From Micropruina sonneratiae (GTDB lineage: Bacteria; Actinomycetota; Actinomycetes; Propionibacteriales; Propionibacteriaceae), in contig NZ_JAPDHX010000002.1 in the NCBI RefSeq assembly GCF_025972045.1, positions 62,001 through 126,000 on the forward strand: 64,000 nucleotides of DNA, read 5' to 3'. The notes under the pieces are model-generated. The model was not told the DNA's origin and searched no databases. It was given only the letters and a program-made list of their open reading frames with translations. Position numbers and translations under genes: made by a program. Within the stretch, counting starts at the first letter, position 1. Every line of letters begins with the position of its first letter. Below are positions 44,811 through 54,746 of the stretch, in pieces.

Positions 44811-46166
44811 CTAGGACTGGTCCTGGCCGCGCTCCTCGTCGAGCAGCTTGGCCAGTTCGGCGTCCAGGTCGTCGAGAGGTGCCGCGGCGTGGCCCTGCTC
44901 CGCGTAGCCGAGCGGGTCGTTGAGGTCGTCGGCGGTCGGGATCAGGTCCGGGTGGCTCCACGAGGCGTCCCGGGCCTCGGCGTCGCGGGCCGAGCGGACG
45001 GCGGCCCACAGGTTGGCGGCGTCGCGCGTCCGTCGCGGACGCAGTTCCAGACCGACGAGGGCCTTCAGGGCGCTCTCGGCGGGGCCACCGGCCGCGCGCC
45101 GCCGCCTGACGATCTCGGTCAGTGCGCCGCCGTTGGGCATCCAGCGGCCAATCGTGTGCCCGACCACGTCGTCCACCCAGCCCTCGACCAGCGCGAGCAG
45201 GGTTTCGAGCCTCTCCAACACCTCGGTCTGCTCGGGGGTGACCGCAGGCTCGAACAGCCGGCCGGCCAGGGCCTGGCCGGCCCGCTCGAGATCCTCGGCG
45301 CTCATCGCGGCGCTGAGCTGCTGCTCGATCGCCTGCTCGAGCGCACCGGTGTCGATGGTGATGTCCCGGGCGTAGTGCTCGACGAGCGCGTGCAGCTGCG
45401 GGCCGAGCCAGCCGACCGCGGCGAACAGCCGCTGCCGAGCCGCCTCGCGCAGCGCAAGGAACAGCAACACGTCGTCGCCGGTCAGGTTGTCCAGCTCGGC
45501 CCCGAACTGCTCGATGTTGGTCGGCAGCAACGCGACCTGTGGCCGTTGCCCCAGCGGCAGGCCGATGTCGCTGACGCTCAGCACCTCGGCGGAGAGGTTG
45601 CCCACCGACTGCCCGACCTGCGCGGCGAACATGCCGGACGCCGCGGCGCGCACCATCGGCTTCATGAACTCTTCGCCCGGCCCGGTCTCGCGGGCCATCA
45701 GCGAGCCGAGCGCGGCGGCCAGGCTGGTGACGATGGGATTGGCCAGCTTGCGCCAGGTCTCGAAGGTCCCCTCCACCCATTCGGCGCGGCTCCAGGCGAC
45801 CGCCGGAGTACTCAGCCGGGGGAAGCTGATCTCCTCGTCCAGCCACAGGTCGGCCAGTGCGGTGACGTCGCGGACCCGCGCCGACTCCTCCTGCGAGGGT
45901 GCATGATCGGGCCCCAGCGAGGCGGTCACCTTGCGGGCGATGTCGCGGGTGAACGTCCAGTTCATGCCGCTGTCGGCGTCGCTCGGGCCGAAACCAGCCA
46001 TCTGGGTCTGGAACTGCGCCATCACCGACTGCAGCCGCTGGGTGAGGGCGGCCAGATCGAACTCGCCGTCCGGACCGGGGGTGATGCCGAACTGGGCAAG
46101 GAATTGGGCCAGCGGGTTCTCCTCCGACGGCTTGCCGTCGTCGGGGAGGTCCGGGTCGGTGGCCAT
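44811..46166 (-). CDS. DUF2342 zinc-dependent metalloprotease-like protein
   Basis: A 451-aa soluble protein starting MATDPDLPDDGKPSEENPLAQFLAQFG, with AGGAGC 5 nt before the ATG. The body is helical, with family-like segments FTRDIARKVTASLG, AWSRAEWVEGTFETWRKL and LLALVEGWVDDVVGH, placing it in the DUF2342 'putative hydrolase' group of actinobacteria. I do not see a canonical HExxH, so catalytic activity is uncertain. It is encoded divergently from the PDZ protease, as in mycobacteria. Confidence 0.8.
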   Translation of the reverse strand: MATDPDLPDDGKPSEENPLAQFLAQFGITPGPDGEFDLAALTQRLQSVMAQFQTQMAGFGPSDADSGMNWTFTRDIARKVTASLGPDHAPSQEESARVRDVTALADLWLDEEISFPRLSTPAVAWSRAEWVEGTFETWRKLANPIVTSLAAALGSLMARETGPGEEFMKPMVRAAASGMFAAQVGQSVGNLSAEVLSVSDIGLPLGQRPQVALLPTNIEQFGAELDNLTGDDVLLFLALREAARQRLFAAVGWLGPQLHALVEHYARDITIDTGALEQAIEQQLSAAMSAEDLERAGQALAGRLFEPAVTPEQTEVLERLETLLALVEGWVDDVVGHTIGRWMPNGGALTEIVRRRRAAGGPAESALKALVGLELRPRRTRDAANLWAAVRSARDAEARDASWSHPDLIPTADDLNDPLGYAEQGHAAAPLDDLDAELAKLLDEERGQDQS

Positions 46167-46285
46167 TGCAGCTCCTGGGTCGGGGAAATCAGCCGGCCGG
46201 GTCGGCTCGGCAGGTGTCCATTGTCCCGCACCCGGCAAGTGCGGCCCGTCACGGGCCGCCGCGGTCCTTCGGGTAGGGTCTGGAC

Positions 46286-47338
46286 GTGACCAAGCAGACC
46301 TGGACGGCGGCCGTCTCTGCCCTGCTGTTCGTGGCACTGGCCGCCGTCGTGTCGCTGGTTCCGGTGCCGTTCGTCAGCTGGTCCGCGGGCAGCACGGTCA
46401 ATCTGTTCGAGCCGGTCGACGGGGAGCCGCGCGTCGACATCCAGGGCGTCACGACGTACCCGACGACGGGACAGCTGCGTCTCACCACCGTGTCGGTGAC
46501 CCGCGCCGACAGCCAGTTGACCCTGCCCGAGGCGCTGCTGTCGTACTGGCTCTCGGCCCGCGAGGTGCTGCCCCGCGACGCGGTCTACCAGGCCGGCGTC
46601 GACGTCGACGAGATCCGCGCCCGCGAGGTGCAGATGATGGACAACTCGCAGTCCTCGGCGGTGGCCGCGGCGTTGCGGGCCGCCGGCGAGAAGGTCGTCG
46701 AATACCCCATGGTGGCGGGGGTGTCGAACGGCAGCCCGGCGGACGGCAAGCTGAAACCCGGTGACTTCATCCTCAAGATCGACGACAAGACGGTCGCCAC
46801 CGCCGATGCGATCCGGGCCAGGGTCAACGAGCATCAGGTGGGCGAGGCCATCCTGTTCACGATCCTGCGCGATCACGAGCAGCTGACCGAGACCATCACC
46901 ACCGTCGCCTCCAACGCCAACGCCTCCCAGCCCGTGGTCGGGATCAACCTCACCGTCGGCTACTCCTACACCCCCCGGGTCATCTTCCGGATCGACCCCG
47001 ACATCGGCGGGCCGAGTGCCGGGCTGATGTTCGCGCTGGCCGTCTACGACCAGGTCTCGCCCGACGACCTGACCGCCGGCCGGTCGATAGCCGGCACCGG
47101 CACCATTTCCGGCGACGGTAAGGTCGGCGCGATCGGCGGCATCCAGGAGAAGATCGCCGGGGCCGAGGGCGCCGGTGCGACCATCTTCCTGGTGCCGGCG
47201 GCGAACTGTCCCGACGTGGTCGGGGTCTCGACCTCGGTCCGGCTGGTCAAGGTGCAGACGCTGCAGGAGGCCATCGCCGCCCTCACCGCGCTGAAGGATC
47301 CGGCCACGGCGGCCTCGGTCGAGGGATGCCCGACGTGA
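46286..47338 (+). CDS. PDZ-domain Lon-like (S16) membrane protease
   Basis: A 350-aa protein (GTG start). An N-terminal membrane anchor (about 8-30), a PDZ domain (about 125-205; VAGVSNGSPADGKLKPGDFIL) and a C-terminal S16 domain with the catalytic dyad S244 (GPSAGLMF) and K289 (GGIQEK). It is the YlbL-type protease, thought to degrade membrane or secreted proteins. The next gene starts inside its stop codon. It is also adjacent to the UPF0182 gene in mycobacteria. Confidence 0.9.
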   Translation: MTKQTWTAAVSALLFVALAAVVSLVPVPFVSWSAGSTVNLFEPVDGEPRVDIQGVTTYPTTGQLRLTTVSVTRADSQLTLPEALLSYWLSAREVLPRDAVYQAGVDVDEIRAREVQMMDNSQSSAVAAALRAAGEKVVEYPMVAGVSNGSPADGKLKPGDFILKIDDKTVATADAIRARVNEHQVGEAILFTILRDHEQLTETITTVASNANASQPVVGINLTVGYSYTPRVIFRIDPDIGGPSAGLMFALAVYDQVSPDDLTAGRSIAGTGTISGDGKVGAIGGIQEKIAGAEGAGATIFLVPAANCPDVVGVSTSVRLVKVQTLQEAIAALTALKDPATAASVEGCPT

Positions 47339-47847
47339 GCGTTCCCGACGCGCTGGTGGCGGGCCTGATGGAGATCGAGCGCCACGTCGCGGGCCTCGGT
47401 TGGGACCAGCCGGCCCGGCTGTTCGCGCTGGTGCCCACCGAGGAGCTGATCAGCGCCGAGCCACAGCTCGCCGAGCACCTGACCGGTGGCCGCGAACCCC
47501 AGCCCGGTCAGTTGTCGGCCATCGAGCAGGACGCCTTCAACGCAGGAGCCGAACTGGCCGAGACCCTGGCCAGGATCGCCTGGCCGGACACGGTCGCCGG
47601 GGTCGCGTTGAGCCTGGAGAGGTTCTTCCTGCCCGGCTCCGCGGACGCCGAACTGCGCTCGGACGCCACCGGGACCGACACCGTCCGGAACCACCCCGAC
47701 CGTCAGGAGATCAGGGTGGTCGTCGGCGTGCTGCGCGACGGCGGGGCGCACGGCGTGGCGCGCATCCGCAGCCATCCGGACGAGTTGCTGGCCGGCGCCG
47801 ACCTGGTCCCGGGTCTGGCCGCGGCGCTGGCACGTACATTGGACTGA
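47335..47847 (+). CDS. PPA1309 family protein
   Basis: A 170-aa acidic cytosolic protein, related to the propionibacterial family PPA1309. A GTG at 47335 overlaps the PDZ protease stop (GTGA) and has GAGGG 9 nt upstream; an ATG at 47326 would put that site against the start codon. Segments ALSLERFFLPG and EIRVVVGVLRDGGAHGVARI are conserved in the family as I know it. Function unknown. Confidence 0.78.
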   Translation: MSVPDALVAGLMEIERHVAGLGWDQPARLFALVPTEELISAEPQLAEHLTGGREPQPGQLSAIEQDAFNAGAELAETLARIAWPDTVAGVALSLERFFLPGSADAELRSDATGTDTVRNHPDRQEIRVVVGVLRDGGAHGVARIRSHPDELLAGADLVPGLAAALARTLD

Positions 47848-47871
47848 CCGCCCGATCGAGGAGAACTCCGC

Positions 47872-50736
47872 GTGAGCCTGTCTGCAAGCGTCAACCGCCG
47901 ATCCCCGTTGTTGCTGACCTTCGGGATCGCGGCCGTCGCCGTGATCCTGTTCGCCATCTTCACCCAGATCTGGACCGACAAGCTGTGGTTCGACTCCATC
48001 AGCTTCGGCGTGGTGTTCTCCACCGAGTTGTGGGTGCGGGTCGGCCTGTTCGTCGGCGTCGGGGCCGTGATGGCGCTGCTGATCGGCGGCAACATGTGGC
48101 TGGCCATCCGGCTGCGGCCACCGGCCAGGCGGGGCGGTGAGAGCGCCGTGCTCGAGGCGTACCGGCGCATGCTCGAGCACAACGTGAAGTTCGCGGTGGG
48201 CGTGCCGGCCGTGGCCATGGGCGTGCTGGCCGGCATGTCGGCGACCGGTGAGGTGCTGCCCGTGCTGGCCTGGCTGAACCGCGTCCCGTTCGGTCAGACC
48301 GATCCCTACTTCGGCCTGGACTACGGCTTCTACGTGTTCGAGTTGCCGGTGTGGCAGTCGTTGCTGTCGTTCCTGCTGACGGCGGTCACCTTCAGCCTGA
48401 TCGCCGCGGCGGTCGTGCACTTCGCCACCGGCGGCGTCCGGGCGGTGCGGAACCTGGGCCGCCCGCAGCTCACCCAGGGGGCCCTGGTGCACCTGTCGGT
48501 GCTGGCCGGCGTCCTGCTGGTGCTGTACGGCCTGCAGTCGCTGCTGGACCGCTACGGGCTGCTGCTCACCCAGGGCACCCTGTTCACCGGCATGCACTAC
48601 ACCGACGATCAGGCCCGGGCCGGCGCCAAGCTGGTGATGGCGGTGATCGCCTTCCTGGTGGCGGCGCTGTTCTTCGCCAACCCGATCCTCAAGCGGGCAA
48701 TCTATCCGGCAGCCGCCGTGGTGCTGATGGTGATCTCGGGACTGATCCTCACCCTCATCTACCCGGCCGTCGTGCAGTCCTTCGTCGTGGCGCCCAACCA
48801 GCCCGACAAAGAGAACCCGTACATGCAGCGGCACATCGACATGACCCGCCAGGCGTTCGGCATCGCCGATACCGAGATCACCGAGTACGAGGCGGTCACC
48901 CAGGTGCGGGCAGGGCAGCTCAAGGCGGACGCCGAGGCGCTGCCCGGCATCCGGCTGATGGATCCCGCGGTGATCGGCCCGACCTACGAGCAGCTGCAGC
49001 AGGTGCGCGGCTACTACACCTTCCCCGACGTCCTCGACGTCGACCGCTACAAGATCGACGGCGCGGAGACCGATGTCGTGGTCGCTGCGCGGGAGATGAA
49101 CCTCGCCGGGCTGCCGGACCAGAACTGGAACAACATCCACACCGTCTACACCCACGGCTACGGCCTGGTGATGGCCTACGGCAACCGCCGGCAGACGGGC
49201 GGCGAGCCCGAGTGGATCGTCCGTGACATCCCGCCGGAGGGCGTCCTGGGCGACTTCGAATCGCGGATCTACTTCGGCGAGCAGTCCACCCAGTACGCCA
49301 TCGTCGGACGCGAGGAGGGCCAGGACCCGATCGAGCTCGACACCCCCAACGGCAAGTTCAACGTCTACTCCGGCAAGGGCGGCGTCCCGATCGGCGACGC
49401 GTTCAGCCGGGCGCTGCACTCGGCCCGGTTCATGGACATCAACCTGCTGTTGTCCGACCGGGTGAACAGCCAGTCGAGGATCCTGTACAACCGGACGCCG
49501 AAGGAGCGCGTCGAAGAGGTCGCGCCCTGGCTGACGCTCGATTCCAACATCTACCCGGCCGTCGTCGACGGCCGGACGGTCTGGATCGTCGACGGCTACA
49601 CCACCAGTGGCGACTACCCGAACAGCCAATTGGTGAACCTGCGGAACTCGGCCGCCGACACCCAGTCCCGGGCGATCGGCGCGCAGATCGACGAGAACAT
49701 CAACTACATCCGCAACTCGGTGAAGGCGGTGGTGGACGCCTACGACGGCACGGTCACCCTGTACGCATGGGACGAGTCGGACCCGCTGCTGCAGGCCTAT
49801 TCGAAGGCCTTCCCCGGCACCGTCCAGCCGAAGAGTGCGATCAGTGCCGACCTGTTGAGCCACCTGCGCTACCCCGAGGACCTGTTCAAGGTGCAGCGGG
49901 AGATCCTCGGCCGTTACCACATGACCAACCCGTACACCTGGTACGCCCAGTCCGACCTGTGGCAGGTGCCGAACGACCCGGTCCAGGCCGACGCCAACGC
50001 CGCCGAACCGCCCTACTACCTGAGCATCAAGTGGCCGACCGACGACGATCCGGTGTTCAGCCAGACCAGCGTTTTCGTGCCGCGCGGACGGTCCAACCTG
50101 GCCAGCTACCTGTCGGTGATCGCCGAGGCGACCAGCCCCGACTACGGCAAGCTCCGGGTGCTGCGCATGTCGGACACCCACCAGATCGACGGCCCGGGGC
50201 AGACCTTCAACGCGATCAACACGGACCCGACGGTCGCCGAGACGCTGCGTCCCTTCCTCAACCAGGGCGCGGCCTCGGCCACCTACGGCAACCTGCTGAC
50301 GCTGCCGATGGGCAACGGGCTGCTGTACGTGGCGCCGATCTACACCCAGCGGCAGGGCAACACCGGTTCGTACCCGGCACTGGCCTTCGTCGTGGTGCGG
50401 TTCGGTTCGCACGTCGGTATCGGCACCACACTGCAGGAGGCTCTGGACAAGGTGTTCGCCGGCGACGCCGGCGCCGACACCGGCGAGAAGCCGGTCGACA
50501 ATCCGTCGCCGTCACCCTCGCCGTCCCCGACCGGCACCTCGTCACCGTCACCGACGACGTCCCCGACGGGCACGTCGACCGCCAGCCCCGAGGCCGTCGC
50601 GCAGCTCGAGAAGGCCCAGGCGGCGTTCACCGCGGCGGACGAGGCCCTGCGCAAGGGAGACCTCGCCACCTACCAGGCGAAGGTCGACGAGGCGAAGGCT
50701 GCGCTCGCGGCTGCGCTGAAGCTGATGGGCCGTTGA
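47872..50736 (+). CDS. UPF0182 family large membrane protein
   Basis: A 954-aa protein (GTG start with GAGGAG upstream). Seven hydrophobic segments in the first ~320 residues are followed by a large extracytoplasmic domain. The C-terminus carries a Pro/Ser/Thr linker and a short helical tail (LEKAQAAFTAADEALRKGD). It matches the actinobacterial UPF0182/COG1615 family. Function unknown. It is the last member of the three-gene plus-strand group. Confidence 0.93.
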   Translation: MSLSASVNRRSPLLLTFGIAAVAVILFAIFTQIWTDKLWFDSISFGVVFSTELWVRVGLFVGVGAVMALLIGGNMWLAIRLRPPARRGGESAVLEAYRRMLEHNVKFAVGVPAVAMGVLAGMSATGEVLPVLAWLNRVPFGQTDPYFGLDYGFYVFELPVWQSLLSFLLTAVTFSLIAAAVVHFATGGVRAVRNLGRPQLTQGALVHLSVLAGVLLVLYGLQSLLDRYGLLLTQGTLFTGMHYTDDQARAGAKLVMAVIAFLVAALFFANPILKRAIYPAAAVVLMVISGLILTLIYPAVVQSFVVAPNQPDKENPYMQRHIDMTRQAFGIADTEITEYEAVTQVRAGQLKADAEALPGIRLMDPAVIGPTYEQLQQVRGYYTFPDVLDVDRYKIDGAETDVVVAAREMNLAGLPDQNWNNIHTVYTHGYGLVMAYGNRRQTGGEPEWIVRDIPPEGVLGDFESRIYFGEQSTQYAIVGREEGQDPIELDTPNGKFNVYSGKGGVPIGDAFSRALHSARFMDINLLLSDRVNSQSRILYNRTPKERVEEVAPWLTLDSNIYPAVVDGRTVWIVDGYTTSGDYPNSQLVNLRNSAADTQSRAIGAQIDENINYIRNSVKAVVDAYDGTVTLYAWDESDPLLQAYSKAFPGTVQPKSAISADLLSHLRYPEDLFKVQREILGRYHMTNPYTWYAQSDLWQVPNDPVQADANAAEPPYYLSIKWPTDDDPVFSQTSVFVPRGRSNLASYLSVIAEATSPDYGKLRVLRMSDTHQIDGPGQTFNAINTDPTVAETLRPFLNQGAASATYGNLLTLPMGNGLLYVAPIYTQRQGNTGSYPALAFVVVRFGSHVGIGTTLQEALDKVFAGDAGADTGEKPVDNPSPSPSPSPTGTSSPSPTTSPTGTSTASPEAVAQLEKAQAAFTAADEALRKGDLATYQAKVDEAKAALAAALKLMGR

Positions 50737-50762
50737 GCCGGCTCTCGGCGTCCTGACGACAG

Positions 50763-52097
50763 CTAGTCGTCGACGACGACCTGCGGGTCGAACCCCTGGG
50801 CACGCAGCGGTTCGGCCAGCACGTCGGCGTCGCCGACCACCACCAGGGTGAGCGCGCCGAGCGGCAGCAGCCGCTGGACGGCGTCCGTGGCCTGGTCGGG
50901 ACTGATCCGCAGCAGTTCGGCCGTGTGCCGGTTCACGAACGACTGGTCCAGCCCCACCTCGACCAGGGCGGACGCCTGGTCGACGATGCCGGCGGCGGTG
51001 GCGCAGCGCAGTGGGGCCACCCCGACGAGGTAGTTGACCGCGTCGGTCAGCTCGGGCCGGGTGATCCCCCGGTCCCCGTCGGTGACCAGAAGGTCGGTCG
51101 CCTCGCTGATCGCGGCTGCCGCGACCTCGGTACGGAACGAGGCGTGCAGCGACAACAGGCCCCCGTGGCGGGCCGGCACGTTGGTCAACTGGACGCCGTA
51201 GGTGTACCCGCGCTCCTCGCGCAGTACCCGATTGAGCCGGCTGAGGAAGCCGCCGCCCAGGACGAACGTGCCCAGCCGCAGCGCGGGCCAGTCCGGGTGG
51301 CTGCGGTCAACGCCGAAGCTGCCGAGTCGCACATCGGCCTGCACGGCCCCGGACCGGTGGACGAGCAGGCAACGCGGTGGCGCGGCCAGGGGGCTCTCGT
51401 GCTGTACCGCGCCGGAACCGGTGCTGCGCCACCCGGCGAACGCGCGGTCGACGCGGCCGAGGAGGTCTGCCGGCAGGTCGCCGGCGAGCACCAGGGTGCT
51501 GGCGTCGGGGCGGTACTGGTCGGCGTGGGCGGTGCGGACGGCCTCGCCGCTGATCGCCGCGACCGTGTCCGCCTCACCCGCGGCCGACCGCGAGGCCCGG
51601 AAGGCGCCGTCGATGACGGCCGCACGGAACTCCTGGCCGCCCCGGTGGGCCGGGTGGGCCCGGTGCTGTGCGATCTCGGCCAGCCGCAGCTCGACCTGGC
51701 GCCGTACGTCGTCATCGCTCAACTGCGGCTCGCGCACGACCTCGGCCAGCAGCGGCAGTGCGGCGTCCAGTCGAGTGACGGGGACCTCGATGCTGAGGTG
51801 CGCCGCCGACTGGCTGGTGCCTCCGTGCAGGACCGCGCCGCACCCTTCGACAGCGTCGGCGAAGTCGGTTCCCGGGTGGCTGCGGGTGCCCTCGTCGAGC
51901 ACCCGCAGGATCATCGATGACACCCCCTCCAGCGCCCTCGGTTCGGAGACCAGCGGCTGGTCGACGACGAGCGTGGCGTTCAGCAGGTGCTGTCCCGGCC
52001 GATGGAAGGCGAGCAGCCGCAGGCCGTTGTCAAGGGTCCTCCGCTCCGGTTCGGGGAACTGCCACACGCGCGGGGCGCCGACGACCGGACGGCTCAT
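50763..52097 (-). CDS. M16 peptidase-like protein, inactive-type subunit
   Basis: A 444-aa insulinase-fold protein lacking HxxEH. LLRVL-type strands and the GYTYGVQL/RAERG region fit the non-catalytic half of bacterial M16 pairs. The ATG at 52097 overlaps the previous stop by one base, with AAGGAG 5 nt upstream. It probably dimerises with the active upstream gene product to form a peptide-degrading chamber. Confidence 0.87.
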   Translation of the reverse strand: MSRPVVGAPRVWQFPEPERRTLDNGLRLLAFHRPGQHLLNATLVVDQPLVSEPRALEGVSSMILRVLDEGTRSHPGTDFADAVEGCGAVLHGGTSQSAAHLSIEVPVTRLDAALPLLAEVVREPQLSDDDVRRQVELRLAEIAQHRAHPAHRGGQEFRAAVIDGAFRASRSAAGEADTVAAISGEAVRTAHADQYRPDASTLVLAGDLPADLLGRVDRAFAGWRSTGSGAVQHESPLAAPPRCLLVHRSGAVQADVRLGSFGVDRSHPDWPALRLGTFVLGGGFLSRLNRVLREERGYTYGVQLTNVPARHGGLLSLHASFRTEVAAAAISEATDLLVTDGDRGITRPELTDAVNYLVGVAPLRCATAAGIVDQASALVEVGLDQSFVNRHTAELLRISPDQATDAVQRLLPLGALTLVVVGDADVLAEPLRAQGFDPQVVVDD

Positions 52098-53377
52098 CAC
52101 CGCTCCTTCCGATACGTGAGGACGGCCCGCTGTTCGGGCCGCAGGTACATCCGTGCGGCGGCGGCCACGGCGTCCGGTTCAATGGAGCGCACCTGGTCGA
52201 GCCGCTCGTTGACCTCGCCGGGGTCGCCGTGCAGTGTGGCGTAGCAGCCGAACAGGTCGGCGCGTGAGTCGAGCCGGGCGAGATCGGACAACCATTCGCG
52301 TTCGAACTGCGCCTTGGCGCGGTCCACCTCGGCCGGCTCCGGCCCTTCGTCGACCAGCCGGGTCACCTCGGCGAGCATGGCCTCCTCGAGCGCTTCGGCG
52401 GCCACGCCCGGCAGTGCCCTGGCGTGCGCGAAGCCGGTGCTGGTGCCGGCGATCAGCCCGGTCGCCGATGCCCCCGCGCCTTCGGCCACCTCGTCGGTGC
52501 GGACGAGCCGGCGGTGCAGCCGTGAGGTCTGCCCGCCCCCCAGCACCGCCAGGGCGAGCTCGGCGGCGTCGAAGTGGCGACTGTCCCTGGCCGGCAGCCG
52601 CCAGGCGAGGTAGGCGGCGTCGCTGGGCACTCGCGCCGCGACCTCACGCCGTGGCACCCCGGCCAGCGGGGGGAGTCCTGGGGTGGGGGAGCGGCGCGGC
52701 CGGCCGGCGGCCGGAAGTCTCCCCAGGGTCCGCTCGACCCTCGCCACCGCATCGGCCGGGTCGACGTCGCCGACCAGGGTGAGCACGGCGTTGTCCGGGG
52801 CGTAGTGCGTGGCGAAGAAGGAGCGGACGTCGGCGAGGTCGGCGGCGACGAGGTCGGCCATCGAGCCGATCGTCGGGTGGCCGTAGGGATGGTCGGCGGG
52901 AAACGTCAGTTCGACCAGGTGGATCAGCACGTCCCCGTAGGGCACGTTGTCGTAGCGCTGGCGTTTCTCCTCCATCACCACGTCGCGCTGGTTGTCGAGG
53001 GTCTCCTGGGTCAGCCGCAGGCTGCCGAGACGCTCGGCCTCCAGCCACAGGGCCAGGTCGAGGGCTCCCGTGGGGACGGTCTCGAAGTAGTTGGTGCGGT
53101 CGAACCAGGTGGTGGCGTTGGCCGAGCCGCCGACCGCTTGCACGGCCGCCAGATGCTCGCCGGCAGCCACCTGTGCCGAGCCCTCGAACATCAGGTGCTC
53201 GAACAGGTGGGCCAGGCCGGTGCGACCCGGTTGTTCGTCGCGCGAGCCGACGTCGAACCACAGATTGACGGCCACGACCGGCACGGACGGGTCAGGGCTG
53301 ACGACCACCTGCAGTCCGTTGGCGAGCGTGGTCCGGTGCAGCGGGTAGCGCACGACGTCGGGGGGCATGCTGGCCAT
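52097..53377 (-). CDS. M16 family zinc peptidase, catalytic subunit
   Basis: A 426-aa protein with the inverted zinc motif HLFEH (57-61 in GLAHLFEHLMFEGS) and the family C-terminal RRLVRTDEVAEG region. It should cleave short or unfolded peptides in partnership with the next gene. No signal peptide is visible, so it acts in the cytosol. Confidence 0.9.
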   Translation of the reverse strand: MASMPPDVVRYPLHRTTLANGLQVVVSPDPSVPVVAVNLWFDVGSRDEQPGRTGLAHLFEHLMFEGSAQVAAGEHLAAVQAVGGSANATTWFDRTNYFETVPTGALDLALWLEAERLGSLRLTQETLDNQRDVVMEEKRQRYDNVPYGDVLIHLVELTFPADHPYGHPTIGSMADLVAADLADVRSFFATHYAPDNAVLTLVGDVDPADAVARVERTLGRLPAAGRPRRSPTPGLPPLAGVPRREVAARVPSDAAYLAWRLPARDSRHFDAAELALAVLGGGQTSRLHRRLVRTDEVAEGAGASATGLIAGTSTGFAHARALPGVAAEALEEAMLAEVTRLVDEGPEPAEVDRAKAQFEREWLSDLARLDSRADLFGCYATLHGDPGEVNERLDQVRSIEPDAVAAAARMYLRPEQRAVLTYRKER

Positions 53378-53435
53378 GGAACCACACCGAGCGGCACCGG
53401 CGGCGCCGGTTCGCCGGTGGTGAACGCGGCGGTTG

Positions 53436-54746
53436 TCAGACAGGGCGCCGTGGCGGCCGCAGCAGCAGCGTCAGGCCCATCACCACGATGGCGCCGGCCA
53501 GGATCGGCAGCATGGCGGTCAGCCCGCGTTCGAGCGCCAACGAATCGGTGACCGTCGACGGCCAGTAACCGCTCCCGCCGCCAGGTTGCTGCGGACCGGG
53601 CAGCGGTGAGTCGCTGGACGTCGGCTGCGGCAGGCTGGTCGACGAGGAGGACGCGGTGGGCTGCGACGCGGAGGCGGTCGCCACGGGCGTCGTGTCCTGG
53701 GTGGGCGCCACGGTGGTGTCGTCGCCGGGCTGCGCCTGGGTCGTCGGCTGCTGGACCACGACGGGCCGGGTGGCCGTGGGTCGGCTCGCCTGGGACGCCG
53801 AGCGGGTCGGAGTCCGGGTCGGCGTGGGCGACGCGGACGGCCGCTTGGTGGGCGTGGGCGTCGGGGTCGTCGTCGGCCGCACCGTCGGAGTGGGGGTCGG
53901 CCAGGAAGGCGTCGGCGTGGGCCTGACGGTCGGCGTCAACGTGGGCGTGGGTGTCGGAGTCACCGGCGGCCTGACGACCCCCGGCGGCCGCGGCTTCCCC
54001 GTGAAGGTCGGGGTCGGCCTCGGAACGAAGGACGCGCTCGGATCGACCGTCGGGAACGGCGTGGGCGAGATCGTCGGGCTGGGTTCGTCGGTGGGGCTGA
54101 CGGTGGGGCTGGGGTCGTCGGTGGGGCTGACGGTGGGGCTGACGGTGGGGCTGGGGTCGTCGGTGGGGCTGACGGTGGGGCTGGGGTCGTCGGTGGGGCT
54201 GACGGTGGGGCTGGGGTCGTCGGTGGGGCTGACGGTGGGGCTGGGGTCGTCGGTGGGGCTGACGGTGGGGCTGACGGTGGGGCTGGGGTCGTCGGTGGGG
54301 CTGGGGTCGTCGGTGGGGCTCGGCACATCAGTCGGTGTCTCGGTCGGGTGCGCGGTGGGACTGGCCGTCGCACTTCCCGGCGGGGTGCTGCTGGGCGTGG
54401 GCGTGACGCTCGGGGTGGGCGTGACACTCGGGGTCGGCGTTGCGCTCGGTGAGGGCGTCCAGGTCCGGGTCGGCGTGGGATGCGGCGTCCTGCTGGGGCG
54501 CGGGTCGCGCGGGGGGAACGTGATCCGGCCGTCGCCGGCCAGGGGCGTCCCGGTGACCCAGGTGCGGATCGTGACCGACGAGACGGGCGTGGGTGCCGCG
54601 CTGGCTTCACGGCAGTCGTGCTCACCGCGGCAGGTGTCGTTGCCGGGGTGGGCCAGGGCTGGGCCGGCGGCGAGCAGGGCAGCACCCAGTGCGGCTACGG
54701 CACCCATCGCGGCGACGCGCAACCGCATGCGGAGATACCCGCTCAT
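53436..54746 (-). CDS. Pro/Thr/Ser-rich repeat surface protein
   Basis: A 436-aa protein: signal peptide to about residue 32 (ALA|H), a CRGEHDC pair, a Pro/Thr/Ser region of about 350 residues, and a C-terminal membrane helix ([18 protein letters not shown]) with an Arg-rich tail. The repeat region is a tandem 10-residue unit [10 protein letters not shown], visible as a 30-bp DNA repeat at about 54,088-54,320. GGGGGGTGG precedes the ATG at 54746. It is likely to be a heavily glycosylated stalk anchored in the membrane. Function unknown. Confidence 0.83.
   Translation of the reverse strand: MSGYLRMRLRVAAMGAVAALGAALLAAGPALAHPGNDTCRGEHDCREASAAPTPVSSVTIRTWVTGTPLAGDGRITFPPRDPRPSRTPHPTPTRTWTPSPSATPTPSVTPTPSVTPTPSSTPPGSATASPTAHPTETPTDVPSPTDDPSPTDDPSPTVSPTVSPTDDPSPTVSPTDDPSPTVSPTDDPSPTVSPTDDPSPTVSPTVSPTDDPSPTVSPTDEPSPTISPTPFPTVDPSASFVPRPTPTFTGKPRPPGVVRPPVTPTPTPTLTPTVRPTPTPSWPTPTPTVRPTTTPTPTPTKRPSASPTPTRTPTRSASQASRPTATRPVVVQQPTTQAQPGDDTTVAPTQDTTPVATASASQPTASSSSTSLPQPTSSDSPLPGPQQPGGGSGYWPSTVTDSLALERGLTAMLPILAGAIVVMGLTLLLRPPRRPV
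54088..54320. repeat. tandem 30-bp repeats encoding [10 protein letters not shown] units
   Basis: Units of about 30 bp built from GGGGCTGACGGTGGGGCT and GGGGTCGTCGGT, with some units shortened or duplicated. They encode the Pro/Thr/Asp stalk of the preceding gene on the minus strand. Copy number is likely to vary between strains. Confidence 0.85.

Noticed and set aside
47044-50412. A 1122-codon minus-strand frame opposite UPF0182
   Set aside because: His/Arg/Gln-rich antisense composition with no domain; the plus strand encodes the recognisable UPF0182 and protease genes.
54088-54320. Regular repeats that could suggest a CRISPR array
   Set aside because: Contiguous 30-bp units without unique spacers, in frame and coding for Pro/Thr repeats; no cas genes.
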